Shown piece by piece: positions 1 through 8,269 of a stretch of 32,600 nucleotides of DNA (position 1 is its first letter; each line of letters opens with the position of its first letter). Source of the DNA: Pseudomonadota bacterium. Lineage in GTDB: Bacteria; Pseudomonadota; Gammaproteobacteria; Burkholderiales; Burkholderiaceae_D. A program made the translations under genes and the position numbers. Under the pieces are notes generated by a model. The model was not told the DNA's origin. It saw nothing but the letters and a program-made list of their open reading frames with translations, and searched no databases. The DNA is taken from contig JAFAGG010000032.1 of the NCBI GenBank assembly GCA_023422955.1, forward strand, positions 1 through 32,600. Direction: 5' to 3'.

Positions 1-57
1 TCGTTAGACTTCCCCCTGAAGAGCCGGTAAACTGCGAGTCTTTTTCAAGCACTTTCC

Positions 58-1734
58 ATGGCCACTTCCTCCGACGACTCAACAGGCGTCACCGCACAGC
101 CGGATACTTCTCCCTCCGAATCTGGACGGGTTGCTCCCGAAACGATTGCCAGGGAAGTGGCGCGTCGGCGCACCTTTGCCATCATTTCCCACCCTGACGC
201 GGGTAAAACCACGCTGACTGAAAAGCTGCTGCTATTTTCAGGCGCAATTCAGCTGGCCGGCACGGTCAAGGGCCGCAAGAGCGGCCGCCATGCGACCTCC
301 GACTGGATGGACATTGAAAAGCAGCGCGGCATTTCGGTAGCCAGCTCGGTGATGCAGTTCGACTACCGCGACCACGTGGTGAACCTGCTGGATACGCCGG
401 GCCACCAGGATTTTTCCGAAGATACCTATCGCGTGCTGACCGCAGTCGATTCCGCGCTGATGGTGATCGATGCAGGCAAGGGCGTGGAAGAGCAGACCAT
501 CAAGCTGCTGAACGTCTGCCGCATGCGCAATACGCCCATCATCACTTTCATGAACAAGTTCGACAGGGAGACGCGCGATCCGCTGGAATTGCTCGATGAA
601 GTGGAAGCTGTGCTGAAAATGCAATGCGCGCCGGTGACCTGGCCCATAGGCATGGGCAAGCGCTTCCGCGGCGTCTACCATCTGCTGCGCGATGAAATCC
701 TGCTGTTCGCGCCCGGTAATGAGCGCGCCGACCAGAGCTTTGAAGTGGTCAATGGCATCGATAATCCCAAGCTCCATGAAATGTTTCCGATGGAGATGGA
801 GCAGCTGAAGATGGAAGTGGAGCTGGTGCATGGCGCCTCGCATCCCTTCAATCTCGACGACTTCCTGGCCGGCATACAGACGCCGGTATTCTTCGGCTCC
901 GCCATCAACAACTTCGGCGTGCGCGAAATCCTCGATGCCTTGCTCGACTGGGCGCAGCCGCCGCGTCCGCGCGATGCCTCGGTGCGCATGGTGAAATCGG
1001 ACGAGCCGGCCTTTTCCGGTTTCGTGTTCAAGATCCAGGCCAATATGGATCCGTCGCACCGCGATCGCATCGCTTTCCTGCGCGTATGCTCCGGGCACTT
1101 CATACGCGGCATGAAGATCAAGCATCTGCGTTTGAACCGCGATATCAGGGTGTCGAATGTCGTGACCTTCATGGCGTCCTCGCGCGAGCAGGTGGAAGAG
1201 GCCTATGCAGGCGACATCATCGGCCTGCCCAATCACGGCAACATGCAGATCGGCGACAGTTTCTCCGAAGGCGAACTGCTGCAGTTCACCGGCATTCCTT
1301 TCTTCGCGCCGGATTTTTTCCGCAGCGTGCGCATCCGCAATCCGCTGAAGATCAAGCAATTGCACAAGGGTTTGCAGCAGCTGGGCGAAGAGGGCGCGGT
1401 ACAGGTATTCAAGCCGATGTTTGGCACCGATCTGATTCTCGGTGCGGTCGGCGTGCTGCAGTTTGAAGTAGTGGCCAGCCGGCTGCTGAACGAATACGGC
1501 GTGGATGCGGTATTCGAAGGCACCAGCATCAATACCGCGCGCTGGGTGAGTTGCGAGGACAAGAAAATGCTGGCGGACTTCGAGAAATCGTCGGCCGGTC
1601 AGCATCTTGCCATCGATGCTGCCGGCAACCTGGCTTATCTGGCGACTTCATCGGTGAACCTGAGACTGACCCAGGAGCGCTGGCCGCAGGTGGTATTCCA
1701 TGCCACGCGCGAACATTCAGCCAAGCTGGATTAA
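58..1734 (+). CDS. prfC: Peptide chain release factor 3 (RF3)
   Basis: RF3 is the translational GTPase that recycles RF1/RF2 from the ribosome after peptide release. The 558-residue protein opens with a Ser/Thr/Pro-rich stretch of about 25 residues, then the GTPase domain: P-loop region SHPDAGKTT near residue 46, switch II DTPGH near 113 and the guanine-specificity motif NKFD near 167. A long RF3-type C-terminal domain follows. Length is slightly above the usual ~530 because of the N-terminal extension. No clear Shine-Dalgarno precedes the ATG, so a start just upstream of REVARRRTF cannot be excluded. It converges on the rhodanese-like gene. Family assignment is firm. Confidence 0.96.
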   Translation: MATSSDDSTGVTAQPDTSPSESGRVAPETIAREVARRRTFAIISHPDAGKTTLTEKLLLFSGAIQLAGTVKGRKSGRHATSDWMDIEKQRGISVASSVMQFDYRDHVVNLLDTPGHQDFSEDTYRVLTAVDSALMVIDAGKGVEEQTIKLLNVCRMRNTPIITFMNKFDRETRDPLELLDEVEAVLKMQCAPVTWPIGMGKRFRGVYHLLRDEILLFAPGNERADQSFEVVNGIDNPKLHEMFPMEMEQLKMEVELVHGASHPFNLDDFLAGIQTPVFFGSAINNFGVREILDALLDWAQPPRPRDASVRMVKSDEPAFSGFVFKIQANMDPSHRDRIAFLRVCSGHFIRGMKIKHLRLNRDIRVSNVVTFMASSREQVEEAYAGDIIGLPNHGNMQIGDSFSEGELLQFTGIPFFAPDFFRSVRIRNPLKIKQLHKGLQQLGEEGAVQVFKPMFGTDLILGAVGVLQFEVVASRLLNEYGVDAVFEGTSINTARWVSCEDKKMLADFEKSSAGQHLAIDAAGNLAYLATSSVNLRLTQERWPQVVFHATREHSAKLD

Positions 1735-1742
1735 GGCTTGAA

Positions 1743-1777
1743 GGCACTGGCTTTTGCTGTTTAAGGAAAGTAGTGCC
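1743..1777. terminator. Possible weak hairpin between convergent genes
   Basis: GGCACT (1743-1748) and AGTGCC (1772-1777) form a 6-bp inverted repeat with a long loop between the ends of prfC and the convergent rhodanese-like gene. There is no good T-run, so this is only a candidate termination structure. Confidence 0.3.
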
Positions 1778-1792
1778 TGATGCGCAAGGTCG

Positions 1793-2257
1793 TCAGGCCC
1801 CTATCCACGGCAACCCTGCCTTGCACCAGCCGCTCACGGTTTTGCGATGCCCCTGGTCATTCTTGTTGCCTTCGAAACCTTCCAGGATGTCGAAGCAATG
1901 GCGATAACCATGTTCGGTAGCCGTCCTGGCGGCATGGCGGGAGCGCACGCCGGAGCGGCACAGGAAAAGCAGCACATCGTCCTTGCCGGCGACCTGCTGC
2001 AGCTGGCTCAGGAATTCAGGATTGGGCGTGCCGCCCGGATAGAGATTCCATTGCACGGCGCCATGCTGTTCGGGAGCGATGTCTACGCGTCCCACCCAGT
2101 CGCGCTCGGCATTGGTGCGCACATCGATCAGCTTGATGCGCGGGTCTGACTGGATCAGCGCATGGGCTTCCTGCGGTGTGACGGCGCCGTAGTAGGGAAG
2201 CTGCTCGGCTTCGGCGCGCTGGTGCGCAAGTTCAAGAAGTTCTGTGGGAAGGGACAT
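1793..2257 (-). CDS. Rhodanese-like sulfurtransferase
   Basis: This is a single-domain rhodanese of 154 residues. Visible features are the LIDVRT strand near residue 43 and the active-site loop CRSGVRS with the presumed persulfide-carrying cysteine at residue 100. Rhodanese-fold proteins move sulfane sulfur or reduce small oxyanions; the substrate cannot be read from the sequence. I chose ATG 2257 (MSLPTELLEL) rather than the longer reading frame, because the extra 29 residues look like untranslated leader and CGGAAC sits just upstream of 2257. It lies between prfC and glnA, transcribed away from glnA. The family is secure, the role is not. Confidence 0.9.
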   Translation of the reverse strand: MSLPTELLELAHQRAEAEQLPYYGAVTPQEAHALIQSDPRIKLIDVRTNAERDWVGRVDIAPEQHGAVQWNLYPGGTPNPEFLSQLQQVAGKDDVLLFLCRSGVRSRHAARTATEHGYRHCFDILEGFEGNKNDQGHRKTVSGWCKAGLPWIGA

Positions 2258-2340
2258 GGCACGGTTCCGATAAGTTAGACAGAAATTATAGAAGGTCTGG
2301 AGAGAGTCGGCACACGAGGATTTTTGGCCAAAAATAGGGC

Positions 2341-2356
2341 GCACCAGCGTGGTGCA
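2341..2356. promoter_or_regulatory. NtrC binding site (enhancer) for glnA
   Basis: The palindrome GCACCA-GCG-TGGTGCA matches the established NtrC operator arrangement (TGCACCA-N3-TGGTGCA) found upstream of enterobacterial glnA. It lies about 190 bases upstream of the sigma-54 promoter, a usual enhancer distance. The NtrC homologue is encoded three genes downstream, which supports the assignment. Confidence 0.85.
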
Positions 2357-2530
2357 ATATTGTTATTTTTCGGTCAGTATGCTCAAATCTGGTGCTTATT
2401 CATATTCCTGCACTTATGTTGTGCGTCGGGCTGGTGAAAATTTTCAGCTATTCATATCGCAAACTTAAGGCGCTGTCGTAAGGTATTGATTTATATAAAT
2501 AAAGTTGGCTGAATCTCTTGCTCTAAATCA

Positions 2531-2546
2531 TGGCATGGAAACTGCT
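2531..2546 (+). promoter_or_regulatory. Sigma-54 (RpoN) -24/-12 promoter of glnA
   Basis: TGGCATGGAAACTGCT fits the -24/-12 consensus: GG and GC are separated by exactly 10 bases, as sigma-54 requires. Transcription would begin near 2557, giving a leader of about 90 bases before glnA. Together with the NtrC palindrome this predicts nitrogen-limited expression. Confidence 0.85.
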
Positions 2547-2647
2547 AAGCTTTCCGCAAGTTAAATCCGGGATCGGGCCCTGCTATTTCGGTACGATGCA
2601 ATTCGGTTTGGATCATCATTTTTAAATTCCCTCATTAGGAGATTCGC

Positions 2648-4063
2648 ATGTCAAGGACGGCCGCAGAGGTCTTGAAGATGGTAAAAGAAAACGAAGTCAA
2701 GTTCGTCGACTTCCGTTTTGCTGATACGCGGGGCAAGGAACAGCACGTGACCGTGCCGGTTTCTCATTTCGACGCCGACAAGTTCGAATCCGGTCATGCA
2801 TTCGACGGTTCTTCCGTCGCGGGCTGGAAAGGTATCGAAGCATCCGACATGCTGCTGATGCCGGACCCGAATACCGCAAATATCGACCCCTTCATGGAAG
2901 AAACCACGTTGTTCATGCAGTGCGACGTGATCGAGCCTTCCGACGGCAAGGGTTACGACCGCGATCCGCGTTCCATCGCCAAGCGCGCCGAAGCCTACCT
3001 GAAATCTTCCGGCCTGGGCGACACCGCCTACTTCGGTCCGGAGCCCGAATTCTTCATCTTCGATAACATCCGCTGGCAAATTGACATGTCCGGTTGTTTC
3101 GTGAAGATCGGTTCCGAAGAAGCTTCCTGGAGCACCGGCAAGGAAATCGAAGGCGGCAACTCCGGCCATCGTCCGACGGTCAAGGGCGGCTATTTCCCGG
3201 TTCCGCCGGTCGACAGCTTCCAGGACATGCGTTCCGAAATGAGCTTGATCCTGGAATCGCTCGGCATCCCGGTCGAAGTGCATCACCATGAAGTGGCAGG
3301 TGCGGGTCAGAATGAAATCGGTACCCGGTTCTCCACGCTGGTCGAGCGCGCCGACTGGACCCAGACCATGAAATACGTGATCTGGAACGTCGCTCACACC
3401 TACGGCAAGACCGCGACCTTCATGCCCAAGCCTATCGTCGGCGATAACGGCTCCGGCATGCACGTGCATCAATCCGTGTGGAAGGATGGCAAGAATCTGT
3501 TCGCCGGCGACGGCTATGCCGGTCTGTCCGAATTCGCGCTGTACTACATCGGCGGCATCATCAAGCACGCCCGCGCGCTGAATGCGATCACCAACCCCGG
3601 CACCAACTCGTACAAGCGCCTGGTGCCCGGCTTCGAAGCGCCGGTGAAACTGGCTTACTCGTCGCGCAACCGTTCGGCTTCGATCCGTATTCCGCACGTG
3701 GCCAATCCGAAAGGCCGCCGCGTCGAAGCACGTTTCCCTGATCCGCTGGCCAACCCCTACCTGTGTTTTGCTGCACTGCTGATGGCAGGTCTGGACGGCG
3801 TGCAGAACAAGATTCACCCGGGCGAAGCTGCTTCCAAGGATCTGTACCATCTGCCGCCGGAAGAAGATGCGAAGATCCCGACGGTTTGTTCCTCGCTGGA
3901 CCAGGCGCTGGAAGCATTGGACAAGGATCGCGAATTCCTGACCCGCGGCGGCGTGTTCAGCGACACCATGATCGATGCCTACATCGAGCTGAAGATGACC
4001 GAAGTGCAGCGTTTCCGCATGACGACCCATCCGGTCGAGTTCGACATGTACTACTCGCTGTAA
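2648..4063 (+). CDS. glnA: Glutamine synthetase type I
   Basis: The enzyme makes glutamine from glutamate, ammonia and ATP as a cytoplasmic dodecamer. The 471-residue length is standard for bacterial GSI-beta. Visible landmarks are FDGSSVAGW near residue 53, GPEPEFF near 132, the NGSGMHVHQS segment, NRSASIRIP, and the adenylylation loop DLYHLPPEE with Tyr at residue 400. The tyrosine loop implies control by GlnE adenylylation. The start follows a good Shine-Dalgarno (AGGAG, 2638-2642). Regulation by NtrC/sigma-54 is read from the upstream sites. A strong terminator follows, so it is probably monocistronic. Confidence 0.98.
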   Translation: MSRTAAEVLKMVKENEVKFVDFRFADTRGKEQHVTVPVSHFDADKFESGHAFDGSSVAGWKGIEASDMLLMPDPNTANIDPFMEETTLFMQCDVIEPSDGKGYDRDPRSIAKRAEAYLKSSGLGDTAYFGPEPEFFIFDNIRWQIDMSGCFVKIGSEEASWSTGKEIEGGNSGHRPTVKGGYFPVPPVDSFQDMRSEMSLILESLGIPVEVHHHEVAGAGQNEIGTRFSTLVERADWTQTMKYVIWNVAHTYGKTATFMPKPIVGDNGSGMHVHQSVWKDGKNLFAGDGYAGLSEFALYYIGGIIKHARALNAITNPGTNSYKRLVPGFEAPVKLAYSSRNRSASIRIPHVANPKGRRVEARFPDPLANPYLCFAALLMAGLDGVQNKIHPGEAASKDLYHLPPEEDAKIPTVCSSLDQALEALDKDREFLTRGGVFSDTMIDAYIELKMTEVQRFRMTTHPVEFDMYYSL

Positions 4064-4074
4064 TCAGGCGGATG

Positions 4075-4109
4075 AAAAAGGCGGGCAAGCATGGCTTCCC
4101 GCCTTTTTT
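4075..4109 (+). terminator. Rho-independent terminator after glnA
   Basis: AAAAAGGCGGG pairs with CCCGCCTTTTTT around a short loop, ending in a six-T run 12 bases past the glnA stop codon. It separates glnA from the DUF4124 gene. Confidence 0.93.
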
Positions 4110-4229
4110 GTTAAGGCGCGACAGAATGCGCAGCCGCAACAAGCTTGCAGCTTGGTAAAGCCCGGGTTCTTATCTTAAACTAGCATTTCAGTTCTCAAGA
4201 CTGATCTGCTAGCTCAAGAAAGAAGCCCT

Positions 4230-4715
4230 ATGAAACTGCAACTTGCCGTTTTTTCCCTGTTTGCCATGCTGAGCATGGCCGCCTATGCGCAGGAAGCCGT
4301 TTATCTTTGCGTGAACCAGGATGGTTCACGGGAGTACAAGAATACCGGCCATACCCAAGGCTGCAAGAAAGTGGAGATGGAAGGTCTCATCGTGGTGCCT
4401 GCGCCCAAGCGTGTCGCGCAAACCGCGGCGGCCGCCAAGCCGGCGGCCATGCCTGCCGCCTTTCCGCGCGTGGACAGCAACCGGCAGCAGTTGATGGATG
4501 CGGAGCGGCGCCAGATTCTGCAGGATGAGATGAGGGCGGAAGAGCGCAAGCTGCTTGTGCTGCAGCAGGAGTACAAGGATGGCACGCCGGCAAGACAGGC
4601 GGGCGATCAGAATGACAGGCAGTATCAGCAACGGGTAGCGCTTCTGAAAGAAGACATCAACCGTGCCGAGAAGAATATCGAAGCCTTGAAACGCGAGTTG
4701 GGCAATCTGCGCTGA
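4230..4715 (+). CDS. DUF4124-type periplasmic protein with coiled-coil tail
   Basis: The 161-residue protein begins with a clear signal peptide (MKLQLAVFSLFAMLSMAAYA, predicted cut after AYA). A short DUF4124-like segment follows, with a two-cysteine pattern (YLCVNQDGSREYKN near residue 25 and GCKKVEM near 44). After an Ala/Pro-rich linker comes a highly charged helical tail (about 90-160) that looks like a coiled coil. Such proteins often sit between glnA and ntrB in Burkholderiales. The function is unknown. It is framed by terminators on both sides, so it is probably transcribed alone. Confidence 0.85.
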   Translation: MKLQLAVFSLFAMLSMAAYAQEAVYLCVNQDGSREYKNTGHTQGCKKVEMEGLIVVPAPKRVAQTAAAAKPAAMPAAFPRVDSNRQQLMDAERRQILQDEMRAEERKLLVLQQEYKDGTPARQAGDQNDRQYQQRVALLKEDINRAEKNIEALKRELGNLR

Positions 4716-4737
4716 CCGGCATCGCATTTGCATGAAC

Positions 4738-4765
4738 AAGGCCGCTTATTGCGGCCTTTATTTTT
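4738..4765 (+). terminator. Rho-independent terminator between the DUF4124 gene and glnL
   Basis: AAGGCCGC-ttatt-GCGGCCTT followed by a T-rich tail forms a short, strong hairpin right after the DUF4124 gene. It also decides the start of glnL: the upstream in-frame ATG at 4728 would place this terminator inside coding sequence. Confidence 0.92.
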
Positions 4766-4790
4766 CAGCCTTTATGTTTTGGAACCTGCG

Positions 4791-5864
4791 GTGAAAACGC
4801 TGAATAACTCGGTTGAGGGACTGGACCTGCTGGCTTCGGCGGTGTTGCTGCTCGATGCCGAAGGCGGCATTGCCTATGCCAATGCCGCCGCGGAACATCT
4901 GCTCGAAAGTTCTGCGCGCAGCCTGCTTGGACAAAAGCTGACCGAGGTATTTTTGAATGGTCATGACTTGCAGGCCGAGTTCGAGTATGTGCGGGCGCTG
5001 CAATTCGGAAGCAAGCGGCAGGACCTGATCCTGGAGCGCGTCGGCAAGGCGCCGCTGCATGTGCATGTGATCGTGACTGCCACGGATCATAGTGAGATGC
5101 CGGTGCTGCTCGAATTGCGCGAGAACGTGCAGCAGCTCAAGCTGGCCCGTGAAGAGCATCTGCTGGACCAGAGCGTGGCCAACAAGGAACTGATCCGCAA
5201 CCTGGCCCATGAAATCAAGAATCCGCTGGGCGGCATACGCGGCGCCGCGCAACTGCTGGAATTCGAACTGCCCGACAAGGGCTTGAAGCATCTGCGCGAA
5301 TACACGCAAGTCATCATCAAGGAAGCCGACCGGCTGCAATTGCTGGTGGACCGCTTGCTGGAGCCGCATCGCTGGCCGCATATCGTCGGCGACGTCAATA
5401 TTCACGAAGTGTGCGAACGCGTGCGCAGCCTGGTAGTTGCCGAATTTCCGCAGGGTTTGAAGATCAGGCGCGACTACGATTTATCCATGCCGGAGCTGCG
5501 CGGCGACAAGGAACAGTTGATCCAGGCAGTGCTCAACATCGCGCATAACGCGGCGCTGGCACTCGCGGACAGGATCAGGCAGGGCGATGCGGAAATCACG
5601 ATCAAGACGCGCGTCGCGCGGCAGATCACGATTGCCAAGGTGCGTTACCGGCTGGCATTAGACTTGCATATTGTTGACAACGGACCAGGCATTCCTCCCG
5701 AGATCCAGCACCGGATTTTTTATCCGCTGGTATCGGGGCGAGATGGCGGAAGTGGATTGGGACTGACGCTGGCGCAGAATTTTATACAGCAGCACTCGGG
5801 CATCATCGAATGCAGCAGCCGTCCCGGCTGCACCGATTTCAGAATCCTGCTGCCCTTGTCCTGA
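4791..5864 (+). CDS. glnL: Nitrogen regulation sensor histidine kinase NtrB
   Basis: NtrB autophosphorylates and passes phosphate to NtrC under nitrogen limitation, and becomes a phosphatase when bound by PII. The protein has a PAS-like N-terminal sensor domain (about 10-100). The dimerisation/phosphoacceptor motif NLAHEIKNPLGG has the histidine near residue 140, as in E. coli NtrB. The catalytic ATPase follows with the N box (LNIAHNAA), G1 (DNGPGIP) and G2 (GSGLGL). I chose GTG 4791 because GGA precedes it and the upstream ATG lies before a terminator; this gives 357 residues, the usual size. The ntrC start follows closely. Confidence 0.95.
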   Translation: MKTLNNSVEGLDLLASAVLLLDAEGGIAYANAAAEHLLESSARSLLGQKLTEVFLNGHDLQAEFEYVRALQFGSKRQDLILERVGKAPLHVHVIVTATDHSEMPVLLELRENVQQLKLAREEHLLDQSVANKELIRNLAHEIKNPLGGIRGAAQLLEFELPDKGLKHLREYTQVIIKEADRLQLLVDRLLEPHRWPHIVGDVNIHEVCERVRSLVVAEFPQGLKIRRDYDLSMPELRGDKEQLIQAVLNIAHNAALALADRIRQGDAEITIKTRVARQITIAKVRYRLALDLHIVDNGPGIPPEIQHRIFYPLVSGRDGGSGLGLTLAQNFIQQHSGIIECSSRPGCTDFRILLPLS

Positions 5865-5920
5865 ATGCCGGATGCAGGTTGCCGATTCCCGGCGCGAAGA
5901 TGAAGCACGACACGATAAAA

Positions 5921-7504
5921 ATGATGAAACCGATCTGGATAGTTGACGACGATGAGTCAATACGCTGGGTGCTTGAAAAAGCCCTGGCAAGGGAAAATCT
6001 CGCCACCAGGAGCTTCTCCAATGCGCGCGATGTAATGAATGCGCTGCATGACGAAACGCCGCAGGTGCTGGTGTCCGATATACGCATGTCGGGCCAGTCC
6101 GGCCTGGAACTGCTGCAAAAGGTCAAAGTGTCGCATCCGGGACTGCCGGTCATCATCATGACCGCCTTCTCGGATCTCGATTCGGCCGTGGCTGCATTCC
6201 AGGGCGGCGCATTCGAATACCTGGCCAAGCCCTTCGATCTGGACAAGGCAGTGGAACTGATCCGCCGCGCACTGGAAGAAAGCCTGCGCGAAGCGAACAT
6301 AGACCAGTCTCCGGTGGAGCTGCCCGAGCTGCTGGGGCAAGCGCCTGCGATGCAGGATGTGTTTCGCGCCATCGGCCGCCTGTCGCAATCCAATGTGACG
6401 GTGCTGATCACCGGCGAGTCCGGCTCCGGCAAGGAGCTGGTCGCGCGCGCCTTGCACCGCCATAGTCCGCGCGCCGATCAGCCCTTCATTGCCTTGAACA
6501 CGGCAGCGATTCCCAAGGATTTACTGGAATCCGAACTGTTCGGTCATGAGCGCGGCGCCTTCACCGGCGCGCAAGCCATGCGGCGCGGCCGCTTCGAGCA
6601 GGCAGAAGGCGGCACGCTGTTCCTCGATGAAATCGGCGACATGCCCTTCGATCTGCAGACGCGCCTGCTGCGCGTGCTGTCGGACGGCCACTTTTATCGC
6701 GTCGGCGGCCACCAGTCGCTGAAAGCGAATGTGCGCGTGATTGCAGCGACCCATCAGAACCTGGAGCAGCGCGTGCGCGAAGGCCTGTTCCGCGAAGACT
6801 TGTATCATCGCCTGAACGTGATTCGCCTGCGCCTGCCCAGCCTGCGCGAACGGCGCGAAGATATTCCGGTGCTGGCCCGCTATTTCCTAGTGAAGAGCGC
6901 GCAGCAGCTGGGCGTGGAACCCAAGCGTCTCTCCGACCAGGCGCTGCGATTCCTGTCCACGCTGGATTTGCGGGGCAACGTGCGCCAGCTGGAAAATCTC
7001 TGCAACTGGATCACCGTGATGGCGCCGGGCCAGACTGTGGAAGTCAAGGACTTGCCGGCGGAATTGCTGGAGGAGCAAAGCAGCGCATCTGCGCTGTCAT
7101 CCGTCCCGGCGAGCGCAGCCGAAATGTCTGTGCCACCTGCGTCGCCTGCATCAGCTTCCCCCTTTGCTTCAGCCGCAGTCTCTTCCGCATCGCCTTCAGG
7201 CGCTTTTGAAGAAAGCAGGGAGAATGAATCCGCCGCGGCCTCGTTACAGTCGGCAGAATCATCGCTGTTCGAATCCGCAGACTGGGTAGGCCTGCTGGAA
7301 AAAGAAGCTGCTCAAATGCTGGTCAGCGGCCAGGCCGAAGTCATGGATGCGCTGGCCCGCAAATTCGAATCGGCACTTATCCGTACTGCACTCAAGCATA
7401 CGCATGGCCGCAAGAACGATGCAGCGATCAGGCTGGGAATAGGGCGCAATACGATTACGCGTAAAATCCAGGAGCTCGGCATCGCTGATGCGCGGGACGA
7501 GTGA
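5921..7504 (+). CDS. glnG: Nitrogen regulation response regulator NtrC
   Basis: NtrC is the sigma-54 activator of nitrogen-scavenging genes. Domains in order are a receiver (WIVDDDESIRWVL at the start, phosphoacceptor Asp near residue 53 in VSDIRMS), an AAA+ ATPase with Walker A GESGSGKE, the sigma-54 contact loop GAFTGA and Walker B LFLDEIGD, and a C-terminal Fis-type helix-turn-helix ending RNTITRKIQELGI. The start is uncertain: 5921/5924 gives the family N-terminus, 5900 would add seven residues, and none has a strong ribosome site. Residues about 384-447 form an unusually long Ser/Ala/Pro-rich linker before the DNA-binding domain. Confidence 0.95.
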   Translation: MMKPIWIVDDDESIRWVLEKALARENLATRSFSNARDVMNALHDETPQVLVSDIRMSGQSGLELLQKVKVSHPGLPVIIMTAFSDLDSAVAAFQGGAFEYLAKPFDLDKAVELIRRALEESLREANIDQSPVELPELLGQAPAMQDVFRAIGRLSQSNVTVLITGESGSGKELVARALHRHSPRADQPFIALNTAAIPKDLLESELFGHERGAFTGAQAMRRGRFEQAEGGTLFLDEIGDMPFDLQTRLLRVLSDGHFYRVGGHQSLKANVRVIAATHQNLEQRVREGLFREDLYHRLNVIRLRLPSLRERREDIPVLARYFLVKSAQQLGVEPKRLSDQALRFLSTLDLRGNVRQLENLCNWITVMAPGQTVEVKDLPAELLEEQSSASALSSVPASAAEMSVPPASPASASPFASAAVSSASPSGAFEESRENESAAASLQSAESSLFESADWVGLLEKEAAQMLVSGQAEVMDALARKFESALIRTALKHTHGRKNDAAIRLGIGRNTITRKIQELGIADARDE

Positions 7505-7742
7505 GCGGAACAGCGACAGATTTTCGTGCATCCGGCGCACCAGTTTGGCATCCTGAACGCCTGTTGGTGGTGAGGGCAAAGACACTGTCCCGTTTTGACT
7601 CGGCGAATGCCCTGTAATTATTCTGCGAATGTCCTGTAATTGTCCTGCGATTGCAGATAAGAAGTTATGCTCGGTCAGCCCGCTTCCCGGTCCCTCTCAG
7701 CTCCTGTCTGCAACTGGGAACACGGAGCGCCGCTATAATCCC
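7505..7742. other. Intergenic region downstream of ntrC
   Basis: I see no convincing gene in this stretch. It holds a degenerate 22-bp-period direct repeat (7603-7641) and a TATAAT hexamer at 7734-7739. The hexamer could be the -10 of a promoter reading into the structured leader, but no good -35 stands at the right distance. Confidence 0.5.
7603..7641. repeat. Short imperfect direct repeat, 22-bp period
   Basis: GCGAATGCCCTGTAATT (7603-7619) recurs as GCGAATGTCCTGTAATT (7625-7641) with one mismatch, and a fragment (TCCTGCGATT) follows. No function is evident; it may be replication slippage or a protein-binding repeat. Confidence 0.7.
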
Positions 7743-7945
7743 CTTGCCGCTCATGCAGCGTGACCGGCATTCGAGCCGGCGAAGACAGCGGCAAGCGTAA
7801 CGGCAACCGGTGTGGCGAGGTTGGCCGGACGAGTTCGTTGATGTCCGGAAAAGCCGGTGAAACGAAGCGGGCGCGTCAAGGTCTCAGGATGGACGCGGAT
7901 TTTTCCGCATCCGCTGAGCGGCATGAAATCCTCTTGGGCAAGAGG
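7743..7945 (+). ncRNA. Highly structured leader or small RNA (candidate)
   Basis: Four stem-loops lie in line upstream of a small gene. (1) CTTGCCGCT (7743-7751) pairs with AGCGGCAAG (7787-7795), enclosing CCGGC/GCCGG (7764-7768, 7775-7779). (2) CCGGAC (7825-7830) pairs with GTCCGG (7843-7848). (3) GCGGAT (7895-7900) pairs with ATCCGC (7909-7914), with an alternative GCGGA-tttt-TCCGC pairing. (4) CCTCTT-GGGC-AAGAGG spans 7930-7945. A ribosome site and start codon follow within 31 bases. I recognise no known riboswitch consensus, so the call rests on base pairing alone. Confidence 0.4.
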
Positions 7946-7975
7946 CAAGCGTGAATACGAAGGAGAGAGACCGGT

Positions 7976-8230
7976 ATGCGGTCAACTAAAGCAACGGCGG
8001 TGCTGGAGCGTCTGAAGCGGCGCAGCGGAGACGATCGTTTTTCCATGGTGCGGACTGCGCAAGGCGGTTTCTACCTGGTGCGCGCATCGGGCGCAGGGCG
8101 CATGGAAAAGCTGAGCGATGCCATGGAGCTGGATGACTTCGTGAGCTTTGTGAACGGCCTGCAAGCGGAGCCGCCGAAGAAGGCGAGCAAGCTGGACCAG
8201 GCATTCGAAAAGCAATTGAAGAAATCCTGA
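7976..8230 (+). CDS. Small hypothetical protein, 84 residues
   Basis: The reading frame starts at an ATG preceded by AAGGAG (about ten bases upstream) and encodes a basic, soluble protein with no signal peptide or membrane segment. The middle (RFSMVRTAQGGFYLVRASG) looks like a beta-hairpin and the end is a lysine-rich helix. I do not recognise a family. Its codon use matches the host core. It sits alone between ntrC and the convergent exonuclease III gene, behind a structured leader that could control its translation. Confidence 0.7.
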   Translation: MRSTKATAVLERLKRRSGDDRFSMVRTAQGGFYLVRASGAGRMEKLSDAMELDDFVSFVNGLQAEPPKKASKLDQAFEKQLKKS

Positions 8231-8269
8231 GTCTTGGTTCGCTTGCTCAAGCAGGCTTTGCGGCCCGTA

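Larger units (their letters stand above)
2258..2647 (+). promoter_or_regulatory. glnA upstream control region
   Basis: This 390-base stretch has no convincing gene. It separates the divergent rhodanese-like gene from glnA and holds an NtrC-type palindrome and a sigma-54 promoter (listed separately). Between them is an AT-rich segment (about 2350-2530) with a further TGGTGC half-site at 2390-2395. The length between enhancer and promoter fits DNA looping by NtrC. Confidence 0.75.

Noticed and set aside
238..1605. Long minus-strand reading frame opposite prfC (and similar ones opposite glnA at 2651-4030, spoT at 15768-16622 and hemW at 22168-23379)
   Set aside because: These are antisense shadows of well-identified genes, His/Gln/Arg-rich in the usual way for GC-rich codon mirrors, without ribosome sites.
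4728..4790. Upstream ATG start for glnL
   Set aside because: It would translate through a strong terminator, and the added residues are not part of NtrB proteins.
7751..7948. Minus-strand 65-residue frame in the ntrC downstream region
   Set aside because: It covers the hairpin cluster, lacks a ribosome site and has shadow-like composition.
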